Source of the DNA: an uncultured Myxococcales bacterium
Lineage (GTDB): Bacteria > Myxococcota_A > UBA9042
NCBI GenBank assembly: GCA_903917305.1
Contig: CAIXAA010000493.1
Span: 1-12,195 of the forward strand
Direction of reading: 5' to 3'
DNA: 12,195 nucleotides
A program made the position numbers and the translations under genes. Below the pieces are notes generated by a model, which saw only the letters and a list, made by a program, of their open reading frames with translations, was not told the origin of the DNA and searched no databases. Below are positions 6,018 through 12,195 of the stretch, one piece after another (the first letter of the stretch is position 1; each line of letters opens with the position of its first letter).

Positions 6018-6971
6018 CTAGACGCTCACCCGCTCGAACTTCCCCGTCACCGGCCGGCGCCCGCGCCGCCGCAGCTCCATCCAGTTCTCGCTGATGGCGC
6101 GCTGCACGCGATCCAGGTCGACATCCGCAGCCTTGAAGCGCCCTTGGGCCTCGAAGTACTGCGCCAGCGCATCGCGCGAGAAGTCCGGCTCAACGTCGAT
6201 CGTCAGATCGCGACCGCCGAAGATCTCATAGACGGGATACAGGCCGCTCTGCACGGCCTTGCGCACCAGGCCAACGCCTTCAGCCGGCTCCGACTTCCAG
6301 CCCGTCGGGCACGGCGCCAGCATGTGCAGGAAACGAAAGCCCTTCGCGTGCAACCCGTGGCGCAGCTTGCGCACCGCGTCTTCCGGATGGGCCAGCGAAA
6401 TCGTCGCCGCGTACGGCACCCGGTGCGCGGCCATGATGCCGAGAATGTCCTTCTTTTCCACATCCTTGCCCAGCGGCGTCGTGGTCGTGGTGGCGCCGTA
6501 CGGCGTCGCGGAGGAGCGCTGACCGCCCGTATTGCCGTAGATCTCGTTGTCGTAGCAGATGTAGAGGATGTCCTCGTTGCGCTCCGCCGCGGCCGAAAGC
6601 GTTGCCATTCCAATGTCGTACGTGCCGCCGTCGCCCGCCCAGCAGATGACGCGCGTCGCCTCGCCGTTGAGGCGCGCGCCAGCCGTCAGGCCCGAAGCGA
6701 CCGCAGCCGCCGACGCGAAAGTGGCCGCAACGACAGGCGCGCCATACGCCGAATACGGATACGGTCCCGCCGTCACGATGCCGCAGCACGCCGGAATCAC
6801 CATCTGCACCGGCGTGTCGGCGATGGCGTGCGACAGGAACTGCAGGCCGATGGACATGCCGCAGCCGCCGCAGTTCGTGTTGCCGGCACGCAGCAACGGC
6901 TCGGCGCGATCCGCGCTGGTCTGTGACGTTCCGCCAAGCAAGGGCTCGCAAGTATTGCAGTTTCTGTCCAT
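6018..6971 (-). CDS. porB: 2-oxoacid:acceptor oxidoreductase beta subunit (PorB-like)
   Basis: 317 aa; ATG 6971 is preceded by AAGGAG (6984-6979), a good ribosome site. This is the thiamine-diphosphate-binding beta subunit of the pyruvate:ferredoxin oxidoreductase family. The TPP/Mg motif is WAGDGGTYDIG (111-121) with YDNEIYGNTGGQRS (140-153). Cluster ligands fit the family: CGGC (C34, C37), 24 residues to C62, and C221 in APCPTGW, i.e. a C-x2-C-x24-C plus distal Cys [4Fe-4S] site. There is an extra N-terminal CNTC (C5, C8). It is the last gene of the operon, 19 nt after PorA, and it converges on the kinase gene with 30 nt between the stops. No clear terminator is visible there. The substrate is not certain: pyruvate is most common, but 2-oxoglutarate, phenylglyoxylate or another 2-oxoacid is possible. 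Confidence 0.92.
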   Translation of the reverse strand: MDRNCNTCEPLLGGTSQTSADRAEPLLRAGNTNCGGCGMSIGLQFLSHAIADTPVQMVIPACCGIVTAGPYPYSAYGAPVVAATFASAAAVASGLTAGARLNGEATRVICWAGDGGTYDIGMATLSAAAERNEDILYICYDNEIYGNTGGQRSSATPYGATTTTTPLGKDVEKKDILGIMAAHRVPYAATISLAHPEDAVRKLRHGLHAKGFRFLHMLAPCPTGWKSEPAEGVGLVRKAVQSGLYPVYEIFGGRDLTIDVEPDFSRDALAQYFEAQGRFKAADVDLDRVQRAISENWMELRRRGRRPVTGKFERVSV

Positions 6972-6990
6972 CAGCCCGCTCCTTTCCTTG

Positions 6991-8151
6991 TCAGCCGACT
7001 TCCAGCAGCACCGGACGCTCGGACTTCTCGCGCGCCAGCAAGTCCGCCAGAACCTTCTCGATGTTCGCCGGCCGGATGTCGCCGCCGCCCAGACCCATGA
7101 CGTAGCCCTGCACCAGCGCGCCCTGCGGCGCCAACGGCCGCACCTCGGACCACAAGATGCCGCCCAGGCCCGGGCACAGGTCGCGGTCAAGCACCGCAAT
7201 GCGCGTGCGGCCTTCCAGCCACGTCTCCAGCGCCTGCACCGGCAGCGGGCGGAACAGGCGCACCCGCAGCGCCCCGACCTTGACGCCACGCTCGCGCGCC
7301 GCGTCGATGACGTGCCGCACCGTGCTGTGCGTCGTCCCCATCGAGACGATGACGAACTCCGCGTCATCCATGCGGTACGGCACCACGGCATCGGGCAGCT
7401 TGCGCCCGAACACTTCCTCAAACGCCGTCTGCACTTCCGCGTACACCGCCTCGGTGCCGCGCATCGCCGTTTCCTGCTGCCAGCGGTGCAGCTCGTTCTC
7501 GTGCGCCCCGTCCAGGCCGCCCACGGTGCGCGCCTGCAGGCTGATGCGGTGCTTCAAGTCCAGCGGCGGCAGGAACTTGTCGACCAGCGCCTGCTCCGGC
7601 ATGTCGGTCTGGGCGATCGTGTGCGACAGCACGAACGCGTCCTGGCACACCATCACCGGCAGGCAGACGCGGGCGTCCTCCCCGAGCCGGTACGCAGCCA
7701 GAATCGTGTCGGCAACTTCCTGATTGTCCTCGCAATAGAACTGGATCCAGCCCGCATCGCGCAGCATCAGCGTGTCGCCGTGATCCACCCAGATGTTCCA
7801 CGGCGGGCCGAGCGTGCGGTTCACGGCCATCATCACGATGGGCAGCCGGTAGAAGCCCGCCGCGAACACGTTCTCCGCCATGTAGGCAAGACCATTGGAG
7901 GAACTCGCCGTGAACGTGCGCGAGCCGCCGATGGCGAAGCCGATGCAGACGGCCATCGCGCTGTGCTCGGACTCGACGCGGACGACGTGGCCCTTCTCGA
8001 TGTCCTGCTTGCACAGCAGCTCGATGCATTCCGTTTGCGGCGTGATGGGATAGACGCCGGCGCCAAAGCCACGCGCAGAACGGTTCGCGCGTCCCGCGAG
8101 CGTGGCGGCAAGGGCGCTGGCATGGTTGGCTGTGAGAAGTTCTTGTGTCAT
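6991..8151 (-). CDS. porA: 2-oxoacid:acceptor oxidoreductase alpha subunit (PorA-like)
   Basis: 386 aa; the ATG overlaps the TGA of the preceding fusion gene by 4 nt (ATGA), so translation is coupled. The N-terminal pyrimidine-binding domain shows GVYPITPQTE (32-41), VESEHSAM (59-66), TASSSNGLAYM (81-91), GFYRLPIVMM (99-108) and LGPPWNIWVDHGDT (114-127), all characteristic of PorA/KorA alpha subunits. The C-terminal transketolase-like part includes MGTTHSTVRHVIDAARE, then VLDRDLCPGLGG. With PorB it forms the catalytic core that decarboxylates a 2-oxoacid and transfers the acyl group to CoA. An earlier in-frame start at 8310 would run antiparallel through the ferredoxin part of the upstream gene and lacks PorA features, so I reject it. 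Confidence 0.92.
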   Translation of the reverse strand: MTQELLTANHASALAATLAGRANRSARGFGAGVYPITPQTECIELLCKQDIEKGHVVRVESEHSAMAVCIGFAIGGSRTFTASSSNGLAYMAENVFAAGFYRLPIVMMAVNRTLGPPWNIWVDHGDTLMLRDAGWIQFYCEDNQEVADTILAAYRLGEDARVCLPVMVCQDAFVLSHTIAQTDMPEQALVDKFLPPLDLKHRISLQARTVGGLDGAHENELHRWQQETAMRGTEAVYAEVQTAFEEVFGRKLPDAVVPYRMDDAEFVIVSMGTTHSTVRHVIDAARERGVKVGALRVRLFRPLPVQALETWLEGRTRIAVLDRDLCPGLGGILWSEVRPLAPQGALVQGYVMGLGGGDIRPANIEKVLADLLAREKSERPVLLEVG

Positions 8152-10391
8152 TGCGCGGACATCTCCATGGCCTTGCGCGGGCATTCCGATACGCAGATGC
8201 CGCAGCCTTTGCAGAAGCTGTAGTCGACCGCGTAGCTGCCGTCCTTGCGGCGGATGATCCCTTCGGGGCAGTAGACGAGGCACGTGTCGCACTGCGTGCA
8301 GTGGCCGCACGACATGCAGCGGTGGGCTTCGCTGAGGCTGGCGAGGCCGCGGCTGACCTCGCCGCTGTGGTGGGCGCGCGTCGTGGCGGATTCCAGAATC
8401 GGGGCCGCGGGTTCGGAGCGCGTGAAGTGGTCGAGCCGGATGTCCGTGACGGGCACGGCGGCGCTGCGGTCCGGGCGCTCGAAGATGGTGACCGCTTCGC
8501 CCAGCGCATTGAGCAGGCGCTGGGCGGCGCGGCGGCCATCGCCAATCGCGTGCGTCACGGTGCCATCGCCGGTCGCGACGTCGCCCGCGGCGAAGATGGG
8601 TAGGGCGGCGCCATTGCAGGAGATTCGGCCGGTCTCCAGGCTCCAGCCTTCCGGCAGCAGCGACAGGTCGCGGCCTTGACCCAGCGCCAGCAGCACCGCG
8701 TCGCAGGCGAGCAGCTCGTGCTGGCTCGTCACCACCGGGCGGCGCCGGCCGCTCTCATCCGGCGGCCCCGCCTCGACTTTCGCCAACGTGATGCCCTGCA
8801 CGCGCCCCGTGCCGGAAAAGCCGACAGGCGCCTGCCAGAACGCGAACACGATGCCCTCGTCCTCCGCCTCGTGGACTTCCTCTGCAATCGCGGGCATGTC
8901 CTCGCGGGCGCGGCGGTAGGCGACCGTGACGCGGCTGGCTCCGGCGCGCAGCGCGCTGCGGGCGCAGTCCATGGCCGTGTTGCCGCCGCCGAGCACGACG
9001 ACGTGACCTGTCAACTTCGCAGGCTCACCGCTGTTCACGCGCTTCAAGAACGCGATGCCTTGCTCGATGCCCGGCAGGTTCGCACCCGGCACCTCCAGCC
9101 CGGTCAGGCGCTGCAGGCCGGTCGCCAGCACGACGCCGTCGAAGCGTTGCGGCAACTCCTCGAGATCCTTCTTGGACAGCGCGGTGTTCGCCTTGAGCTC
9201 CACGCCGAGCCCGAGGATCGCCTCCACTTCGCGATCCAGCACGTCGCGCGGCAAGCGGTAGCCGGGAATGCCGGTGCGCAGCACGCCGCCAGGCGCCGTC
9301 TCGGCGTCGAACAGCGTGGCTTTGTGTCCTAGTTTCGCGAGCGTATGCGCCGCGGCGAGACCGGCAGGACCGCCACCGACCACCGCCACATGCTTCGGGT
9401 TCGCAGCCGGCGCCGGCACAGCGGTCAGCTTGGGCCGGTGATCGGCAATCCAGCGTTCCAACCCGCGAATGTGCACCGCGCCGTCGTACTCGCGCCGGTT
9501 GCAGCCGTCCATGCACGGCGCCGGGCACACGCGCCCGCACACGCCCGCAAGAGGCGTTGTCGCATCGAGAATCGCCGCTGCGGCAGCTTCGCCCTTCTGC
9601 GCCAGCGCCTGCACGAAGCCGACCACGTCGTTGCCCGCCGGACACCAGGCGTTGCAGGGGGCAAGATGCTCTGCATATTTCGGTGCTTGCGTGCGCCAGG
9701 AGCCGGTCTTGAGGCCCGTCGGCGCGCCCACCGTGTGATCCGTCAGCGCGATGACGCTCGGCGGACCCGCCACCGCGCCCGCACGCGCCACATCGCCCGC
9801 CAGCGGCTCGGCCATGCGCACGGCGGTCCAAGCTTCCTTGGCGGCAGGCAGGTTGCTGCGCAATCCCAGGGAATCGTACGTCGCCGCCAGCGCATCGAGC
9901 GGCAGGTCCACCGCGCGGGCAAACGCGCCCGCCAGCGTCGTGTTGACGATCACCACAGACCGGCTGCCGATGCCGTGCCGCCGCGCGATCGCCGTCGCAT
10001 CCACCGTGGCCACGCGATAGCCCGGAAAACGCAAGGCAACCTGCTCGGGCGCATCCGGCGTGTTGATCAGCAGCGTGCCACCGGTCTTGAGCCCGCCGAC
10101 GATGTCATCGCCCAGCAGCGTCGGATCGAGCACGAGCAGGTGATCCGGCGTGTAGATCTTGTTGCGGTTGTCGACCTCGGTATCGCTCGCGCGCATGTAG
10201 GCACGCACGGGCGCTCCGGATCGCTCCCCGGCGTAGTCGCCGAAGGCCTGGACGCTGTGGCCGGTGCGCGCAAAGAGCGCGGCGAGGATCTTCGCGCAGG
10301 TGACGCCACCTTGACCGCCGCGACCGTGCAGGCGGATCTCAAGGTGGCCATCGCGCAGAAGGCCTTGATCAGTGAAAGGGCTGGCAATCAT
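8148..10391 (-). CDS. Triple fusion: PorG gamma - GltD-like flavoprotein - PorD ferredoxin
   Basis: 747 aa. Residues 16-200 are the gamma subunit (LHGRGGQGGVTCAKIL, 21-36; FGDYAGERSGAPVRAYMR, 50-67). Residues 240-635 are a glutamate-synthase-small-chain-like oxidoreductase with an Fe-S entry region (C246-x3-C250; C285, C289, C293, C297), FAD Rossmann motif VVGGGPAGLAA (337-347), NAD(P) Rossmann motif VVLGGGNTAMDCA (465-477) and the second FAD motif IFAAGDVATGDG (599-610). Residues 690-740 are a 2[4Fe-4S] ferredoxin: C698, C701, C704, C708 and C727, C730, C733, C737, with two further cysteines (C692, C695). It probably moves electrons from the PorAB cluster through ferredoxin clusters and FAD to NAD(P)+, or in reverse, much as the PadH flavoprotein does in phenylglyoxylate:NAD+ oxidoreductase. 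ATG 10391 gives a normal gamma N-terminus. The in-frame GTG at 10508 lies upstream of the candidate promoter and adds 39 Arg/Pro-rich residues, so it is less likely. Confidence 0.9.
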   Translation of the reverse strand: MIASPFTDQGLLRDGHLEIRLHGRGGQGGVTCAKILAALFARTGHSVQAFGDYAGERSGAPVRAYMRASDTEVDNRNKIYTPDHLLVLDPTLLGDDIVGGLKTGGTLLINTPDAPEQVALRFPGYRVATVDATAIARRHGIGSRSVVIVNTTLAGAFARAVDLPLDALAATYDSLGLRSNLPAAKEAWTAVRMAEPLAGDVARAGAVAGPPSVIALTDHTVGAPTGLKTGSWRTQAPKYAEHLAPCNAWCPAGNDVVGFVQALAQKGEAAAAAILDATTPLAGVCGRVCPAPCMDGCNRREYDGAVHIRGLERWIADHRPKLTAVPAPAANPKHVAVVGGGPAGLAAAHTLAKLGHKATLFDAETAPGGVLRTGIPGYRLPRDVLDREVEAILGLGVELKANTALSKKDLEELPQRFDGVVLATGLQRLTGLEVPGANLPGIEQGIAFLKRVNSGEPAKLTGHVVVLGGGNTAMDCARSALRAGASRVTVAYRRAREDMPAIAEEVHEAEDEGIVFAFWQAPVGFSGTGRVQGITLAKVEAGPPDESGRRRPVVTSQHELLACDAVLLALGQGRDLSLLPEGWSLETGRISCNGAALPIFAAGDVATGDGTVTHAIGDGRRAAQRLLNALGEAVTIFERPDRSAAVPVTDIRLDHFTRSEPAAPILESATTRAHHSGEVSRGLASLSEAHRCMSCGHCTQCDTCLVYCPEGIIRRKDGSYAVDYSFCKGCGICVSECPRKAMEMSAQ

Positions 10392-10404
10392 GGGTGCACC
10401 GGCG

Positions 10405-10436
10405 GCCGGGCGTGGGGTGGCGCTGGGGCGCCCGGC
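10405..10436 (-). other. GC-only hairpin in the oxidoreductase operon leader
   Basis: GCCGGGCG and CGCCCGGC (8 bp, perfect) flank a 16-nt loop that is C-rich in the mRNA. It spans roughly +3 to +35 of the predicted transcript and ends 13 nt before the ATG, where there is no strong Shine-Dalgarno. It could modulate translation initiation; in DNA this GC-rich it could also be chance. Confidence 0.3.
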
Positions 10437-10445
10437 GGGGCCGAG

Positions 10446-10474
10446 ATGGTACGCCTTGGACCGCGAGGCGGCAA
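10446..10474 (-). promoter_or_regulatory. Candidate sigma70 promoter of the oxidoreductase operon
   Basis: On the minus strand: TTGCCG (10474-10469), a 17-nt spacer and TACCAT (10451-10446), each 4 of 6 to consensus. The transcript would start near 10439 with a leader of about 48 nt. No TTGAC-N4-GTCAA dyad was found in this 223-nt divergent gap (10392-10614). Confidence 0.4.
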
Positions 10475-10530
10475 CCGTTCTTGCACGATGCGCGCGTCCG
10501 TTGAACACCGCACTGCACGCGAGGTTGAAT

Positions 10531-10559
10531 GCGACACCAGCCTCCCGCGTTGCTACACT
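10531..10559 (+). promoter_or_regulatory. Candidate promoter of the Gly-rich secreted protein gene
   Basis: TGCTACACT (10551-10559) is an extended -10 (TGN plus TACACT, 4 of 6). GCGACA (10531-10536) lies at a 17-nt spacer and matches the -35 at 4 of 6. The start would be near 10566, about 49 nt before the ATG. Confidence 0.45.
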
Positions 10560-10614
10560 AGCAGGCCGGGCAAGCGGGCGCCGAACAAGGTGCCTGAGCC
10601 GGCAGGAGGCCCAG

Positions 10615-11352
10615 ATGCGCGGTTGGTTGGTCGCTCTGATTCTCGCGTTTTCATTGGCAGCGCCCAGCGCGTACGCCCGCGGTGGCGGTGGCGGCGGTGG
10701 TGGTGGTGGCGGGCGCGGCGGTGGCGGTGGCGGTTTCCACGGCGGTGGCGGTGGCGGCGGCGGTTTCCGTGGCGGTGGCGGCTACAGCGGTGGCGGCTAC
10801 AGCGGCGGCGGTTTTCGCGGCGGCTACAGCGGCGGCTTTCGCGGCGGCTATACGGGCGGCTACGCCGGGGGCTACCGGGGCGGCTATGCCGGCGGCTACC
10901 ACGGTGGCGTCGTGATTGCACCCGGACGCGCCTACTTCCGCGCGCCCTATGCTCCGCCGGCCCTGCGCTACGAATACCGCTACGCACAGCCGAGCTTGCG
11001 CCACATGTGGATCAACGGCTACTGGGGCTGGCGCAACGGCTACACGTGGTTCCCCGGCTACTGGGCCATCCCGCCCTACGCGGGTTTGTTCTGGATTCCG
11101 GCGCACTGGGTGTTCAGCGAGGGCACCTGGGTGCTGATCGACGGCTACTGGTCGAACCAGCAGGTGCAGAACGGCTACTATCCGCCGCCAGCGCCACAGG
11201 CGAACGTGCAGGTGGTACCGCAGCAGGGCTACGCGCCGGCGCCACAGCAGCAGGGTTACGCCCCGGCTCCGACGACGGCCGACCCGGCTGGCGCGCCTCC
11301 TCCCGGCGCCCCGGAGTATCCGCCCGTCGCGGAGCCTGCGCCCGCACCGTAA
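10615..11352 (+). CDS. Secreted Gly-rich WXXGXW-repeat protein
   Basis: 245 aa; ATG 10615 follows a strong AGGAGG (10604-10609) at 5-nt spacing. Residues 1-21 are a clear signal peptide ending SAYA before RGGG. Residues 22-99 are almost pure glycine with Tyr, Phe, Arg and Ser (GGYSGGGYSGG, GGFRGGYSGG type). Residues 120-185 hold aromatic WXXGXW-type repeats: WINGYW, WRNGYTWFPGYW, WIPAHWVFSEGTW and WVLIDGYW. The tail (about 185-245) is rich in Pro, Gln and Ala (QQGYAPAPQQQGYAPAP). The repeats place it in the YXWGXW/BcpO-related group of proteobacterial exported proteins, whose function is not established. It is divergent from the oxidoreductase operon and converges with the AhpD-like gene with only 6 nt between the stops. 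A longer in-frame start (10372) overlaps the fusion gene and lacks a signal peptide, so I reject it. Confidence 0.85.
   Translation: MRGWLVALILAFSLAAPSAYARGGGGGGGGGGGRGGGGGGFHGGGGGGGGFRGGGGYSGGGYSGGGFRGGYSGGFRGGYTGGYAGGYRGGYAGGYHGGVVIAPGRAYFRAPYAPPALRYEYRYAQPSLRHMWINGYWGWRNGYTWFPGYWAIPPYAGLFWIPAHWVFSEGTWVLIDGYWSNQQVQNGYYPPPAPQANVQVVPQQGYAPAPQQQGYAPAPTTADPAGAPPPGAPEYPPVAEPAPAP
10681..10908 (+). repeat. Low-complexity poly-glycine coding tract
   Basis: Runs of GGN codons, first as GGTGGCGGT-type repeats and then as GGCGGCTA(C/T)AGC-like units encoding GGYSGG and GGYAGGY. Such tracts are prone to slippage, so length can vary between strains or assemblies. Confidence 0.8.
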
Positions 11353-11358
11353 TCCGAA

Positions 11359-12195
11359 TCAGTAACGCGCGCCCGGACGCGGCGACGGCCTGGGCGTCTT
11401 GCGCTCCATCGGACCCGCCGGCCGCGCCATCTTCGCCTTCGCCAGGCTGAGCACCTTGTCCACATCGCGCCGGAACTGCACTTCATCCTGCTGCGTGCCG
11501 TTCAGGAACGTGCTCCAGTGCCGCACCGTCGCCGCCATCGCCAGCGCTTCGTGGACCTCGCGGTCGCTGGCGCCATCCAGCTTGGTGGCAAAGGACGTGT
11601 CCGCATAGGTGCAGGACTTGCACGGAATCTGCGCCGACACGCCCAGGCTGATCAGGTCGCGGTACTTGCTCGGAATCGCGCCGTTCGGGTTCATGTCGAC
11701 GGCCAGCAGCTCCTTCCACACGCCAACGACCGCCTCATCCGGCAGCGCCTTCACGAACCCCGGCACGAAGCCGTACATCTGCTCCATGTCGCGCCACGCC
11801 TCCTGGACGTTGGTCACCGGCGCCCGCGGCTGCATCACCGCGCCCGCCGGCGGCATGTGCGCCTTGGCGTAGCTGATCATGCGGTCGATGTCAGCCTTGA
11901 ACGTCTCCTCCGGGTACTGCAAGCCGATGACGAACGTGCTCCAGCGCCGCGTCTGGGACGCCTGCACCACCGCCTCCTTCAACTCCGCGTCCGTCGCGCC
12001 GTTCGCGCGCGCCGTCTCGGTGTGGAAGTACACGCAATAGTGGCAGGGAATCTGCGCGGCGACGCCAAGGCCAATCAACTCATTGTACTTGTTTGGAATC
12101 GCCGTATTCGGATTCATCTGCAGGTTCTTCATGTCCTCCCAGGCGCCGGGCAACGCCGCCTCCGGAAACGCCTTCAAGAAGCCCGGCACGATGCC
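11359..12195 (-). CDS. Tandem carboxymuconolactone decarboxylase/AhpD-like protein (5' end off window)
   Basis: 278 codons before the stop are visible. The frame is still open at the right edge, reading GIVPGFLKAFP; the GTG at 12189 is an internal Val, as the parallel YGFVPGFVKALP of the second half shows. Two copies of about 130-140 aa each carry a CMD/AhpD core. Copy 1 has QIPCHYCVYFHTETARANGA (CxxC codons at 12034-12045), and C-x2-C-x3-H is the AhpD-type redox/proton-relay motif. Copy 2 has QIPCKSCTYADTSFATKLDG (11611-11622), where the His is replaced by Asp. Both are followed by a WSTF element and by similar helices. The family includes alkylhydroperoxidases and lactone decarboxylases; here a peroxide or thiol-redox role is inferred only from the CxxC-x3-H motif. 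No signal peptide can be judged because the N-terminus is missing. The C-terminal tail is Pro/Arg-rich (KTPRPSPRPGARY). Confidence 0.85.
   Translation of the reverse strand, partial: GIVPGFLKAFPEAALPGAWEDMKNLQMNPNTAIPNKYNELIGLGVAAQIPCHYCVYFHTETARANGATDAELKEAVVQASQTRRWSTFVIGLQYPEETFKADIDRMISYAKAHMPPAGAVMQPRAPVTNVQEAWRDMEQMYGFVPGFVKALPDEAVVGVWKELLAVDMNPNGAIPSKYRDLISLGVSAQIPCKSCTYADTSFATKLDGASDREVHEALAMAATVRHWSTFLNGTQQDEVQFRRDVDKVLSLAKAKMARPAGPMERKTPRPSPRPGARY

Noticed and set aside
6568..8223. Plus-strand ORF of 551 codons opposite PorA/PorB
   Set aside because: Antisense to two well-supported enzyme subunits; the composition is that of a GC-rich shadow frame.
10367..10378. TTGATCAGTGAA as a possible FNR box for the oxidoreductase operon
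   Set aside because: Only one half site fits and it lies inside the coding region downstream of the start, so it is not a credible operator.
10392..10508. Longer start (GTG 10508) for the fusion protein
   Set aside because: Adds an Arg/Pro-rich stretch not seen in gamma subunits and begins upstream of the best promoter candidate.
10681..10908. G-rich tract as a G-quadruplex or CRISPR-like array
   Set aside because: Runs are mostly GG pairs from glycine codons and there are no spacers; coding for a Gly-rich protein explains it fully.
9345..11450. Plus-strand ORF of 701 codons spanning the divergent gap
   Set aside because: Runs antisense through the fusion gene and out of frame through the Gly-rich gene, whose own frame has a signal peptide and a strong ribosome site.

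Overview
The window is GC-rich DNA, apparently bacterial chromosome. It carries an FNR/CRP-type regulator with FNR-like dyads, a PAS/GAF hybrid histidine kinase, a multi-subunit 2-oxoacid oxidoreductase and a WXXGXW-repeat secreted protein. This mix suggests a proteobacterium with some anaerobic or microaerobic metabolism. The genus cannot be fixed from the sequence. I see no tRNA, rRNA, IS element, prophage or CRISPR array. Nearly all of the window is coding, and the only gaps are about 220-265 nt or shorter.

Layout. (1) Positions 1-1298, minus strand: a secreted GH25-type muramidase with a Cys-rich tail, running off the left edge. A 54-codon putative exported small protein precedes it and overlaps it by ATGA. 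(2) 1564-3021, plus: a multipass GT-C-like membrane glycosyltransferase. (3) 3018-5987, plus: an FNR/CRP-family regulator followed by a PAS-GAF-HisKA-HATPase-REC hybrid histidine kinase. Each is preceded by a perfect TTGAC-N4-GTCAA dyad (3018-3031 and 3783-3796). (4) 10391-6018, minus: a three-gene operon for a thiamine-diphosphate 2-oxoacid oxidoreductase. Its first gene is a triple fusion (PorG-like gamma, GltD-like FAD/NAD(P) oxidoreductase, 2[4Fe-4S] ferredoxin delta), followed by alpha (PorA) and beta (PorB). (5) 10615-11352, plus: a secreted Gly-rich WXXGXW-repeat protein. (6) 12195-11359, minus: a tandem-duplicated carboxymuconolactone decarboxylase/AhpD-like protein running off the right edge.

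How it fits together. The regulator very probably recognises the two identical half-site dyads, one in front of its own gene and one in front of the kinase, so the pair looks like an autoregulated redox or anaerobic signalling module. The adjacent, convergent oxidoreductase operon would oxidise a 2-oxoacid to an acyl-CoA. Because a GltD-like flavoprotein is fused between gamma and delta, electrons may go directly to NAD(P)+ rather than only to free ferredoxin. No matching dyad was found in front of that operon, so regulation of it by the nearby regulator is not supported by the sequence. The strongest points for follow-up are the triple-fusion electron-transfer subunit, the paired dyads, and the unusual cysteine spacing and altered recognition helix of the regulator.
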